Positions 24,374 through 32,757 of a DNA stretch of 64,000 nucleotides are shown here, one piece after another; the stretch's first letter is position 1; the number at the start of each line of letters is the position of its first letter. This stretch comes from CATQHB01 sp965262595 (GTDB taxonomy: Bacteria; Chloroflexota; Dehalococcoidia; Lucifugimonadales; UBA3495). A program made the position numbers and the translations under genes. The stretch lies in NCBI GenBank assembly GCA_965262595.1, contig OZ253548.1:2728001-2792000 (forward strand). The letters are read 5' to 3'. The notes beneath the pieces were generated by a model that saw nothing but the letters and a program-made list of their open reading frames with translations, was not told where the DNA came from and made no database searches.

Positions 24374-24487
24374 TTCTCCCGCTTTCTTGGGGGAGAGGGC
24401 CGGGGTGAGGGTGAAGTCCTGCTTTCCAACAGCTTTGCATCCACCGGGGAGACGCCCCCACCCTAACCCTCCCCCGGGGGGAGCGGG
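24374..24487. repeat. Palindromic MITE-like element
   Basis: About 114 bp with partly complementary ends (TCTCCCGCT on the left, AGCGGGAAC on the right) and inner arms of the GGGGGAGAGGG...GGTGAGGG / CCACCCTAACCCTCCCCC type. This arm sequence is common in interspersed repeats of many GC-rich genomes. No coding potential. Confidence 0.55.
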
Positions 24488-24622
24488 AACTATTAAAAGG
24501 CCCTTACCCGTCGTTCCTGCTTCCGCAGGAACCTAAAACGTTGTGGACCGAGGTTCCTGCCTGCGCAGGAACGACGGGGTGAAGGCGCTGCCGTTTAATG
24601 ACTTATTCAGAGTATCCTTAGT
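24484..24622 (-). repeat. MITE-like interspersed repeat, copy A
   Basis: Reverse-strand copy of a family with members at 53774-53932 and 62465-62582. The left end on the minus strand reads AAGGATACTCTGAATAAGTC; inside are two GTTCCTGC...GCAGGAAC hairpins separated by a conserved spacer containing TTGTGGACCGAGG. The other end is partly deleted. The copy ends only a few bases before the promoter of the OsmC-like gene. Confidence 0.75.
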
Positions 24623-24628
24623 TCCGGT

Positions 24629-24657
24629 TTGTGGCTCCGGTGGCCTGATGCTATACT
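24629..24657 (+). promoter_or_regulatory. Promoter of the OsmC-like selenoprotein gene
   Basis: TTGTGG at 24629-24634, a 17-bp spacer, and TATACT at 24652-24657 with an extended TG (TGCTATACT). Transcription would start near 24664, 25 nt before the ATG. Confidence 0.6.
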
Positions 24658-24688
24658 CTCCCTCAATCTACTGTTTCAGGAGAAGAAA

Positions 24689-25204
24689 ATGACGACGCCA
24701 GCCCAGCCGGATAGCGACCGTATTTCCCGTTCCTTTACGATTGAAGGCGATGCCATGACCCTGGACGGAATGAAGAAACAGGCCGAGGCCCGCGGTTTTA
24801 CCATTATGTGCGACGAGGGGCAGCCAATGGGAGACAATACCGCCCCTTCGCCGATGACCTACTTTGCGGTATCCGTCCTATTTTGAGAAATGACTCAACT
24901 TGAGCGGTACGCTCAGATGATGAAAGTCAACCTGGGACAGGTCAAAGCCCGCATCGGGTTTTCCGTGTCCTCGTCGGGTTCGGTGCTGGCCCAGACGGTT
25001 CAGGCCAAGGCCGACAAGATTGTCATTCACTATGATGTGGAGTCCACCGACGGCCCGGAACAGGTGGCCGGTTTGATGCGCAACGCCCGCAACGGCTGCT
25101 ATGCCCGTCAGTCCTTTGGCCGCCCCGAACTGTTTGAGGATAGCATTAACCTGAACGGCGAAGCCTTTAACCTGGAGGATTACCCGCCCCCGGCCGGGCG
25201 TTAA
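24689..25204 (+). CDS. OsmC-like selenoprotein, in-frame TGA read as Sec
   Basis: 171 residues if the TGA at 24884-24886 is read as selenocysteine (residue 66). OsmC/Ohr-family proteins are thiol peroxidases with two catalytic cysteines. The first normally lies in a motif like PSPxxYFLAGLAxCxxTQLxRYA; here the sequence is PSPMTYFAVSVLF-TGA-EMTQLERYA, so the TGA replaces the peroxidatic Cys. The second Cys is present in RNGCYARQSF. The frame continues without shift to a TAA at 25202-25204. A hairpin with a GGUAC loop begins 13 nt after the TGA. The ATG at 24689 has AGGAGA 6 nt upstream and a good promoter 25 nt away. Probable role: reduction of organic hydroperoxides. The same arrangement in the divergent AhpD-like gene strongly supports Sec decoding. 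Confidence 0.87.
24900..24916 (+). promoter_or_regulatory. Candidate bacterial SECIS element (OsmC-like gene)
   Basis: TTGAGC (24900-24905) pairs with GCTCAG (24911-24916), one G-U pair, closing the 5-nt loop GGTAC. The loop starts 20 nt after the TGA. Loop size, leading GG and distance match the bacterial SECIS pattern and the second element at 23950-23966. Confidence 0.75.
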
Positions 25205-25315
25205 GGGAACCGACGGCAATTGGGCCGTCGTTCAGTATTTGGGCAGTATGGAATATAAGACCGAGCCATTGTTTTCCGCTTGAAACCGGGAACGGCTCAG
25301 GCGAGGGTAGCCTAT

Positions 25316-26485
25316 ATGTCACCGGAGAAGGCGCGGGCAATGGCATCGGAATCGGCAATGGCATCGGCAATGGCATCGGCAATGGCATCGGCAATGGCAT
25401 CGGCATCGGAAACCGACCCGGCCCCTGAGGTAGCGGAATCCCCGTTCCCTCAGGCGTCCCCGGCGGTAACCACCAAGGGATTAACCCGGCGGTTTGGACG
25501 CTTTACCGCCTTGAACGGAGTGAATTTCACCGTGCCCACCGGGGCCATCCTCGGCCTGTTGGGGCCCAACGGTTCCGGCAAGACCACCCTGCTCAGCATC
25601 CTCACCGGATTCATCTCCCCCACCGAGGGGACCTTCAGCCTGCTGGGAGAAAGCGAACACCGTTTGGCCCTGGCCCGCACCGGCTCGCTGATTTCCCGAC
25701 CGCTGATGTGGCCCCACCTTTCCTGCCGGGACAATCTGCGCTGCGTTCAGGGCGTCCACACCGGCGGTCAAGACCTGGAGGAAGTGGAGCGGCTGCTGGC
25801 TCAAGTCGGCTTGTCCGGGCCGGCGGCATCGCGCAAGTTCTCCCAATGCTCCACCGGCATGAAACAGCGCTTGGGCATCGCCGGGGCTTTGGTCAACAAC
25901 CCGGAGCTGTTGATACTGGATGAACCCACAAACGGCCTGGACCCGGAGGGTATGGTGGAGGTGCGGGAGATAATCCTCGAGCTGGGCCGGATGCCGGGCC
26001 GTACCATCATCATGTCGAGCCACCTGCTCAACGAAGTGGAACGCACCTGCGACTATTACGCCATCATCAACCGGGGTATCCTGGCCGCCCAAGGCCGGAT
26101 TGGCGAGGCTCCGGCAAGCTCCGACCCCCCCTCGATTGCCTCTACAGTGGCCCCGGCGACTGCCACTACAATGGCTTCGGCGACTGCCACTACCTTCGCC
26201 ACCATCATCGCCACCACCGACAATGCCGAGGCCCTCCGCTACCTGATCGGAAAAGGTTGGGCGGCCTTCGCCGAGGATTCGGACCTGACCGCCCTTTCCG
26301 TTGAGACCACCCGCGGCGAGGAATGGAAGCCGGCCCGCGACCTGGCCGAGATAAGTATTTTCCCCACTGCCATGCGCCCGGGAACGCCGGAGAAATCCGC
26401 CGGAACCTCAACCGGAACCTCAACCGGAACACTGGAAGAAATATACCTGTCGGTGGTAGGGCAAGGCGGAGGCCATCCATGCTAG
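25316..26485 (+). CDS. ABC-2 type transporter ATP-binding protein with repeat-rich segments
   Basis: 389 residues. Walker A GPNGSGKTT, signature CSTGMKQRLG (usually LSxGMKQR, so the first residues differ), Walker B LLILDEPTNGLD and H-loop MSSHLLNEVE. Three low-complexity segments: the N-terminus has Met-Ala-Ser-Ala repeats from a 12-bp unit at 25339-25409, a linker near residue 285 is rich in Ala/Thr, and the C-terminus has Gly-Thr-Ser-Thr repeats at about 26400-26430. The core is intact. ATG at 25316 with GAGGG 9 nt upstream; the true start could also lie after the repeat. It overlaps the permease gene by 7 bp, forming a second exporter. Confidence 0.9.
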   Translation: MSPEKARAMASESAMASAMASAMASAMASASETDPAPEVAESPFPQASPAVTTKGLTRRFGRFTALNGVNFTVPTGAILGLLGPNGSGKTTLLSILTGFISPTEGTFSLLGESEHRLALARTGSLISRPLMWPHLSCRDNLRCVQGVHTGGQDLEEVERLLAQVGLSGPAASRKFSQCSTGMKQRLGIAGALVNNPELLILDEPTNGLDPEGMVEVREIILELGRMPGRTIIMSSHLLNEVERTCDYYAIINRGILAAQGRIGEAPASSDPPSIASTVAPATATTMASATATTFATIIATTDNAEALRYLIGKGWAAFAEDSDLTALSVETTRGEEWKPARDLAEISIFPTAMRPGTPEKSAGTSTGTSTGTLEEIYLSVVGQGGGHPC

Positions 26486-27252
26486 AGATTATCAACCTGG
26501 CTAAGTGGGAATGGTTCCGGCTGCGCAAGCGGACCGATTTTCTGGTCTTGGGCATTCTGTCCCTGCTGGTTCCGGTCCTGGTCCTGGCGGTCAGCGCGTG
26601 GTTGAACCAAAGTCAACTCATCATGGAACTGTCAATTAACTACTTCGAAGCGGTGACCGCCGTAATGTCGGCCTTAACGCCGGCCCTGGCTATCGTTCTG
26701 GCCGCAATAGTTTACGCCGCCGAGTTGCAGGGCGGAAACTGCCGTACCCTGGCCGCCCGGGGAAACCTCCGCAGCAGTATCCTGGCGGCCAAGGCGCTCA
26801 CCGTCGCCCTGGTTCTCCTGGCCTACCACCTGATTGCTTACCTGATGGCCGGACTGCCGGCCCTGGTCTGGGAACCCCACCTTGAGGGCTGGGACACCGG
26901 CATTGCCAACGCGGGCGCCGCCTATTTGAACTCCCTGCTATATTTGTCCCTGGGCATCGCTCTGTCCCACTGGCGGCAGTCCACCGCCTTTACCATCGGA
27001 ATAGGCATCGGTCTGATCGCCTTGGAGGCCATCGCCTACCCCCTGGCGGGGTTGCTTGGCGAATTGCTGGACTGGCCGCTGGCAGAACTGACTGCCTGGA
27101 GCATCCGCGGCGTGGCGCAGGGTCTGCAAGGGCAGAGCGAAAGCATCGCCCGGGCCTGGTATATACCGATCGTAGCGGGCTATGCCGCCGTCCTGACCGG
27201 CGCCGCCCTTACCCTGTTTCGCAAGTTCGACCTCAGGCCCGGCGGCGACTAA
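26479..27252 (+). CDS. ABC-2 type transporter permease
   Basis: 257 residues with about six transmembrane helices (roughly 25-45, 58-80, 105-130, 145-165, 175-200 and 230-248). The N-terminus LAKWEWFRLRKRTDF is typical of NatB/YfkN-like ABC-2 permeases, in which a cytoplasmic helix precedes TM1. The start overlaps the ATPase stop by 7 bp, so the two subunits are co-translated. Substrate unknown. The gene is followed by an interspersed palindrome and a small GACCGGGCC tandem repeat. Confidence 0.85.
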   Translation: MLEIINLAKWEWFRLRKRTDFLVLGILSLLVPVLVLAVSAWLNQSQLIMELSINYFEAVTAVMSALTPALAIVLAAIVYAAELQGGNCRTLAARGNLRSSILAAKALTVALVLLAYHLIAYLMAGLPALVWEPHLEGWDTGIANAGAAYLNSLLYLSLGIALSHWRQSTAFTIGIGIGLIALEAIAYPLAGLLGELLDWPLAELTAWSIRGVAQGLQGQSESIARAWYIPIVAGYAAVLTGAALTLFRKFDLRPGGD

Positions 27253-27265
27253 CCTGGGGAATAAC

Positions 27266-27340
27266 CGGCCCCTCGCTCACCCTGAGCTGGCGGTTCGACA
27301 GTCTCGCCAGGGGCGGATTTCCAGGTACGATTGAGGGGCC
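27266..27340. repeat. Palindromic interspersed repeat (GTTCGACAG family)
   Basis: Contains CTGAGCTGGCGGTTCGACAGTC between outer arms GGCCCCTC (27271-27278 region) and GAGGGGCC (27333-27340), so the whole element is an imperfect hairpin. Related copies lie near 12850-12927, 32980-33108 and 60548-60660. It may act as a weak terminator after the exporter. Confidence 0.6.
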
Positions 27341-27451
27341 AGCTTTGGGCCGGGCGGCAGATTGACTTTAATTACCCGCTAAAGTATCATCGAAAATGGA
27401 CTTTAAAATGTAGTCAATGCCAACCGGCGCGGCGTGACCATTCGATTAATC

Positions 27452-27490
27452 AGCCGGCCGACCGGGCCGACCGGGCCGACCGGTCGGCCC
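27452..27490. repeat. Short GACCGGGCC tandem repeat
   Basis: Three 9-bp units followed by GACCGGTCGGCCC, forming a strong GC-rich palindrome in the gap before the SppA-like gene. Confidence 0.7.
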
Positions 27491-27534
27491 TCAAACTAAA
27501 GGCTAGTAATTGCATCTAGTCAACGCAGGTTGGG

Positions 27535-28698
27535 ATGGGTAAGCTTGCTCTCCTGGGGCGCATAATTACCAGTTGGTACGTAGCTGGGCCGGCGCTGGCC
27601 GTTGTGGGTATATTATTCGGCTATCTCCTCTTTTTCAACCTACTACCCGGCAAACCCAAGATTGGCGTCGTGGATATACCTTTTACCGGTATCAGCGAAG
27701 ACGCCGCCTCCGTTATTACCGCCTACCTGGAATACTGCCGGCAGGACCCCAGTATCAAAGGCGTGGTCATTAAGCTGTCCTCCCCGGGTGGGGGAGCGTC
27801 GGCCAGTGAGCAGCTCTACATCGAAACCCGCCGCCTGCGGGAAGAAAAGCCGGTGGTTGTGGTAATGAACGGCCTGGTCGCCAGCGGCGGCTTCATGATG
27901 GCCATGGGCGCCAGCCACACCTACGTCAAGACTTCCTCCCTGGTAGGGAATATAGGCGTGGTCGCCGGGACCGGGGGAGTGCTTTCTCCCCAGTTTCCGG
28001 AGACAATCGTCTTTACCGGTCCCTACAAGCTGACCGGCACCTCCCGCCGGGACTGGTTTCTTGTCATGGACTGGCTCAAGGAAGCGTTCATTGCGATGGT
28101 GGTCGAAGAGCGGGGAGACAAGCTGAAAATCTCCCCTGAGGCGCTGGCTGACGGCAGACTTTACTCCGGTATGGAGGCGGTGCGCCTGGGTCTGGCCGAC
28201 GAAATTGGCAGCGACTCTCAGGCCTATGCCAAGGCTGCCGAGTTGGCCGGCATTTCCAACTACGACCTGTTAAACGTGAACGTTGAGGTTAACCGCCTGT
28301 TTATTCAGGACCTCCGGCGCATTTACTCCTCCGGCGGCGATGTAGAAACTCCCCTGACTCAAGCGGACATCCAATTGTTGACCATTCTGGCTAATCGCCA
28401 ATCCCCGGAACGTCAAGACTCCGCCGATCTTTTCCCGGACGGACTTTCCGGCGTTCCGGAACTGGGTGCGGACGACTCGCAAGAGTCCCGGTTGGCCGAC
28501 GGCGCTAACGGCCCCGTCGGTACTGTCGGTACTGTCGGTACTGTCGGTACTGTCGGGGCGCCGGTTGACTTGGAGGCGATTAAACTGCCTCTGGAATACG
28601 GAGTCCTGGGCGGCCCGGCCAATGCGGCCTTCCCGGACTTTCCCATGGAGATAAAACAGCCCAAATTCTATTATCTTTACGTCGGGGCCGGTCCCTAA
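27535..28698 (+). CDS. S49-family signal peptide peptidase (SppA-like)
   Basis: 387 residues with one N-terminal membrane anchor (about 15-37). Catalytic Ser is in NGLVASGGFMMA, and the general-base Lys in GPYKLTGTSRRDW; both are in the right order and spacing for the short bacterial SppA. It degrades cleaved signal peptides or other membrane-bound peptides outside the cytoplasm. The C-terminal 110 residues are an extension, containing a Gly-Thr-Val repeat of 9-bp units (28516-28555) and a proline-rich tail. Two nucleotides separate it from the next gene, so the three genes to 31542 form one transcription unit. The ribosome binding site is weak. Confidence 0.88.
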   Translation: MGKLALLGRIITSWYVAGPALAVVGILFGYLLFFNLLPGKPKIGVVDIPFTGISEDAASVITAYLEYCRQDPSIKGVVIKLSSPGGGASASEQLYIETRRLREEKPVVVVMNGLVASGGFMMAMGASHTYVKTSSLVGNIGVVAGTGGVLSPQFPETIVFTGPYKLTGTSRRDWFLVMDWLKEAFIAMVVEERGDKLKISPEALADGRLYSGMEAVRLGLADEIGSDSQAYAKAAELAGISNYDLLNVNVEVNRLFIQDLRRIYSSGGDVETPLTQADIQLLTILANRQSPERQDSADLFPDGLSGVPELGADDSQESRLADGANGPVGTVGTVGTVGTVGAPVDLEAIKLPLEYGVLGGPANAAFPDFPMEIKQPKFYYLYVGAGP

Positions 28699-28699
28699 A

Positions 28700-30019
28700 G
28701 TGAAGAAGCTGCTCCTTATACCGGGCTTTGCCGTTGCCTTCCTGGTGGTAGCGTACCTGTTCTTCAATCAGGGCGGTTACCTGGGTGGCTACGACGCTCC
28801 TGATGGCCCGGACATTGCCTTCGAGGAAGTGGTCTATTACCCGGCGCCGGCATTGGATTTTACCGACCGTCCCATTTTTTCTGCCAGCGTCACTGCGGCG
28901 ACGGCGCGGGGAACCTTGTTGGTGGATTCCGGCCATCGCAATGCCTACAACCGGGAGGAAATTACCACCCTGCTGTCTCGGGTGGCCAGCCGCGGCTATG
29001 CCGTCGAGTTTATAACCCAACCTCAGTCCTCCCAGTCCTCCGGCGTCGCTGCTACGCTGGAGGCGCAGCTCCGGCAGGCCGACAGCTTTATGGTTATTTC
29101 TCCGCAACTGCCCTACACCGGAGCGGAAGCAGACCTGGTGGCGGATTTTGTGAGCCAGGGAGGCAAGCTGCTGTTGGTCGCCGACCCCGGCCGTCCCCAC
29201 CGACTGAACAGCCTGGCCGAGCCGTTGGGTATTACCTTCCAGCCCGATTACCTGTACAACCTGGTGGAGTATGACACCAACTTCCAGGAAATATTCATCC
29301 GCGATTTTCAGGCCGACGCCCTGACTTCCGGGCTTGGGGAACTGGTCCTCTACGCTGCCGGTTCCATCGAGTCCGCCGGGCCGGGACTGGCCTTTACCGG
29401 CGAAAATACCGTCTCCAGCATCTCTGAGCGGGAAGCGCCGCGGGCACCGCTGGCGATGGGCGCGCACCGCAACGTACTGGCGGTTTATGATCTGACCTTT
29501 ATGATTCCGCCCTATAACGGCATGCGGGATAATGACCGCCTGGTCGCCAACATCGCCGATTTCCTGACCGAAAGCGAGCGGGAATATCGACTGGCCGACT
29601 TCCCCCGCTTCTTTGGCGGCGACGTGGACATCCTTCTGGGGAATCCCGAACTATTCGACCGGGGCACTCAGTTAAGGCAGCTGCTGGCCGGCCTGAGCGT
29701 AACCGCCGAGTTGCGGGGCGGGGAAGACCTGAGCCGGGACACGGTCTTTCTGGGGCTATATGAGGACGCCGCCGACGTTGGCCTGTATCTGAATGCTTCG
29801 GGCGTTAGTGTGGGCGAAACCCTCAGCCTTTCCTTTGCCCCGGACCTACCGCTGGAAGGTACGGCGGTCATGCTGCTTTACCGCTCCGGCGACCGGGATG
29901 TGCTGGTTATTCTAGCCAATGAGCCTGAAGCCCTGGCCGGCCCGGTGAAGGCCTTGGGTTCCGGGAATTTTAGAAACGGACTGGTAGATGACTTCGTAGG
30001 GGTTTACAAGACTGAATGA
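28700..30019 (+). CDS. DUF4350-like membrane-anchored protein
   Basis: 439 residues. One N-terminal helix (about 4-24) anchors an extracytoplasmic region. The part around residues 70-190 (GTLLVDSGHRNAYNREEITTLL, then YTGAEADLVADFVSQGG and KLLLVADPG) resembles the DUF4350/GldG-like fold used as a substrate-binding-type domain. The remaining 200 residues have a second alpha/beta region. GTG start 2 nt after the SppA stop and a 4-bp ATGA overlap with the following lipoprotein gene. Function unknown; the coupling suggests an envelope complex with the protease. Confidence 0.75.
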   Translation: MKKLLLIPGFAVAFLVVAYLFFNQGGYLGGYDAPDGPDIAFEEVVYYPAPALDFTDRPIFSASVTAATARGTLLVDSGHRNAYNREEITTLLSRVASRGYAVEFITQPQSSQSSGVAATLEAQLRQADSFMVISPQLPYTGAEADLVADFVSQGGKLLLVADPGRPHRLNSLAEPLGITFQPDYLYNLVEYDTNFQEIFIRDFQADALTSGLGELVLYAAGSIESAGPGLAFTGENTVSSISEREAPRAPLAMGAHRNVLAVYDLTFMIPPYNGMRDNDRLVANIADFLTESEREYRLADFPRFFGGDVDILLGNPELFDRGTQLRQLLAGLSVTAELRGGEDLSRDTVFLGLYEDAADVGLYLNASGVSVGETLSLSFAPDLPLEGTAVMLLYRSGDRDVLVILANEPEALAGPVKALGSGNFRNGLVDDFVGVYKTE

Positions 30020-31542
30020 AGATAAAACTGGGCCAGTATCTCGCTCCGGCGCTTGTCATACTTTCATTATTCCTTTTGGCCTGCACCTCTGAAACACCGG
30101 CATCCGCCCCGAATAGTGGGTCGGCCAACAACCGGGCCGAAGCTGCTGCCAATTCGATGGCCGGGATGGAAGCAGCGGTTAGCCCGGAAGCCGTTGCCGA
30201 GTTCGCCGCCGAGCAGCGGCAAATCAATGAGGATTGGGACCAATTTCACGCCGATTTTGACCGGTGGCGCGGGGGACTGACTTCCTGCGACCGCAGCGCC
30301 GCCCTGGCCGCCTTTCGCGGCTTTGCCGCCGACGCGAACGGCATTACCCGGCAGGCCAGGAACTTGCCTTCATCTGGCCTGGCTAATGCTTTGGCCGACA
30401 CAACGATAGACGCCGTCGTAATCGAAGACCAGGCGCTGCGTCAACTAAGGGACGGATGGCAGCCCGGCCATGTTGACCTGCTTGAGAATGTGGAAAACGG
30501 GCGCAATAAAGCCGCTTCCGAGCTGCGCAGTGTGGAGTTTGACCTGGAAGCCCTGGTCAACACGGACGCTTCGGCGGCGGAGGAGTTTTCCGAAGCTTTT
30601 GATCCCATTGCTGAACTGTGGGAGGATTTCAACGATAGTTACGACGCCTTGCGGGAGGAACAATCCGATATGACGCCCCAACAGGTGGTGGAGCGTATGG
30701 AGTTGTTGATTGCCGACTTCCAGGTAGTGATTGATGCCTTGGATCGGTTGCCTTCCGACCCGGCGACCAGGGACTTGGCAAAGCGTCTGGCCGAAACCGC
30801 CGATGATGAAGCCGTCGGCTTGGATGATGTGCTGGAAGACCTCCTGGCATTTGCCGAGACCATGGGCGGCGAATCGGAAAGCCTTCCTACATCTGCGCCT
30901 ACACCTACACCCATGCCGAGCGAATCCGCTGGGGACGAAGGCACATCTTCCGAAGTCAAAGCCCTACCGACACCCACTCCCACCCCCAAGCCATCGTTCG
31001 AGCCCTCCGGGAACGGAGGCAGGGCGACCGACACTTCCGTCTTCTTTATTGACCTGGACGACCAGGTAGAGCAAAGCAAAGAAACCCTGGAGGAAGTCGC
31101 TACAAATCTGGAGAACCTGGCCGAGGAGATTAGCGAGGAAGACCGGGCATTCCTGGCCGAGTTCTCCGCCGCCCTGGCCGAGCTGAAGCAGGAGCGGGAC
31201 GCATTACACCAGGAATACGAGGGGTGGATATTCGCCGAGGGAGGCTGCGACCGCAGTGCAGTTGCGGCGTCTCTGGGCCAATTTAGCCAACGCTTTAACG
31301 AATTGGGCGCCCAGGTTAACGGCCTGTCTCAAGCCTCTTCCCTGCGTCCATCCTCCGACCTGCTGGTGGAGGCCTTCGAGCGGGAGGAAGATGCCTTGGG
31401 CAGTCTCATCCAAATATGGGAACCCTATAAGACCGACATTTATGGAGGCATTGACCGGGAACGAGCTAATGCCGCCAAGCTACGCCGCCTGGCGGGGCGC
31501 CGCACCCAGGAAGTAGTGGAGCGCTTTGGCGCCGGCCCTTAA
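30016..31542 (+). CDS. Lipoprotein with two copies of a helical domain
   Basis: 508 residues. Signal sequence with lipobox SLFLLAC places Cys near residue 23. Two related domains of roughly 95 residues flank the middle. The first spans about residues 75-180 (SCDRSAALAAFRGF, then ADTTIDAVVIEDQALRQL, and LENVENGRNKAASELR). The second spans about 405-505 (GCDRSAVAASLGQF, then LLVEAFEREEDALGSL, and GIDRERANAAKLRR). The shared CDRSA and the equal spacing show an internal duplication. A Thr/Pro linker (SAPTPTPMPSE and LPTPTPTPKPS) sits between them, with a coiled-coil stretch following. No known family. Translationally coupled to the upstream gene and followed by a hairpin. Confidence 0.75.
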   Translation: MKIKLGQYLAPALVILSLFLLACTSETPASAPNSGSANNRAEAAANSMAGMEAAVSPEAVAEFAAEQRQINEDWDQFHADFDRWRGGLTSCDRSAALAAFRGFAADANGITRQARNLPSSGLANALADTTIDAVVIEDQALRQLRDGWQPGHVDLLENVENGRNKAASELRSVEFDLEALVNTDASAAEEFSEAFDPIAELWEDFNDSYDALREEQSDMTPQQVVERMELLIADFQVVIDALDRLPSDPATRDLAKRLAETADDEAVGLDDVLEDLLAFAETMGGESESLPTSAPTPTPMPSESAGDEGTSSEVKALPTPTPTPKPSFEPSGNGGRATDTSVFFIDLDDQVEQSKETLEEVATNLENLAEEISEEDRAFLAEFSAALAELKQERDALHQEYEGWIFAEGGCDRSAVAASLGQFSQRFNELGAQVNGLSQASSLRPSSDLLVEAFEREEDALGSLIQIWEPYKTDIYGGIDRERANAAKLRRLAGRRTQEVVERFGAGP

Positions 31543-31600
31543 ACCGGCAAAGCTCCGCAAAGACCAGGCTGCTTCCGGTAAAGGCAATCGCCAACTAAAC

Positions 31601-31625
31601 AAGGGCAACCAAAATGGTTGCCCTT
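31601..31625. terminator. Hairpin between convergent genes
   Basis: Perfect 10-bp stem AAGGGCAACC / GGTTGCCCTT with loop AAAAT, placed between the lipoprotein stop (31542) and the convergent peptidase stop (31675). The T tract is weak on both sides. Confidence 0.6.
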
Positions 31626-31674
31626 ATCGTTTGCCAGTCCTTTTAGGTCTATACCGCGCAAAGGCCACGGTCGC

Positions 31675-32757
31675 TTATACGCCGGTAATTACTCGCTGGC
31701 ACATTTCCGCGCCCTGCAGCACCTCGGGTATCATTGCCGTCTCCTCCCTGGTGTGGAAGGACCGGACGCCGATACCCACCGGCAATGCCGCGATGCCGTT
31801 CTCAAAGAACACGTTGGCATCGGAACCGCCGCCGCTTCCTTCCAACCTCGGCTCCAGGCCCATATCCGCCAGGGCCCGGGTCAGCATCGCCACCGTGGGG
31901 TGTTGGGCATCCACCCGGTAGGTGTGGTATGAGTTCTCAATGTTCAAGTCCAGCCGCGCCTCCGGGTACATGGCGGCTACCTCGTCAAAGACCCGCCGGA
32001 ACTCCCCGGTATAGTAATCCAGTTTGTCCCGGTCTCGGCTGCGGATTTCTCCGTCGAGATAGGCGCGCTCCGGGATGATGTTGCGCTTCAGTCCGCCCTC
32101 CAGATAACCAATGTTGGCGGTGCTTTCCTCGTCCAAGCGGCCCAGGGGAAGGCGAGTCAGCACATGTCCGGCGATAACCAGGGCCGAAATACCTTTTTCC
32201 GGCTCCACTCCGGCGTGGGATGCCCGACCCAGGATTTCGGCCTTGACTATATTTTGCGACGGGGCGGCCACGGTCAGCCGGTTTACCTCGCCCTCGCCGT
32301 CAAACACTACCCCGCGCTTGGCGGTAATCATGCCGAAGTCCAGGTGGTGCGCCCCAACCAAACCGCCCTCCTCGGCCCGGGTGAACACTACTTCGATGGG
32401 CAGATTGGCCGCTCCGGATTCCCTAACCGCGGTCAATGCTTCCAGGACAATGGCAACTCCGGCCTTGCAGTCCCCGCCCAGGATAGTAGCGCCGTCGGAA
32501 CGCAGACAATCTCCGTCCAATTGGGGACGGATGCCCCGTCCCGGTTCCACCGTATCCAGATGGGCCGAAAGAATAACCGGCTCCCCTGCTCCGGCCAACT
32601 TGGCGATGACGTTTCCGAAGGAGTCGTGCTCTACCCGGAAACCCAGGACCTGGAGCCGGACGGTCACCTCCCGGTCCATTTCGTCCTCTTCCCCGGTGGG
32701 GCTGTCAATGCGGATTAGGTCGATTAGGGTGCTGGTCAATCGTTCTCGGTTAGCCAC
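31675..32757 (-). CDS. M20/M28-like metallopeptidase (PepT-like)
   Basis: 360 residues. Metal ligands are visible in SAHLDTVEPGRG (His and Asp), the bridging Asp in LGGDCKAGVA, the catalytic pair in TRAEEGGLVGA, and a late His in the C-terminal end (SFHTREE). The dimerisation domain is the middle stretch with SHAGVEPEKG. These dizinc enzymes remove residues from peptides or hydrolyse acylated amino acids; tripeptidase T is the nearest named family. It is monocistronic, with a hairpin downstream. The ATG at 32757 has AGGAGGGCAG about 5 nt upstream. Confidence 0.88.
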   Translation of the reverse strand: MANRERLTSTLIDLIRIDSPTGEEDEMDREVTVRLQVLGFRVEHDSFGNVIAKLAGAGEPVILSAHLDTVEPGRGIRPQLDGDCLRSDGATILGGDCKAGVAIVLEALTAVRESGAANLPIEVVFTRAEEGGLVGAHHLDFGMITAKRGVVFDGEGEVNRLTVAAPSQNIVKAEILGRASHAGVEPEKGISALVIAGHVLTRLPLGRLDEESTANIGYLEGGLKRNIIPERAYLDGEIRSRDRDKLDYYTGEFRRVFDEVAAMYPEARLDLNIENSYHTYRVDAQHPTVAMLTRALADMGLEPRLEGSGGGSDANVFFENGIAALPVGIGVRSFHTREETAMIPEVLQGAEMCQRVITGV

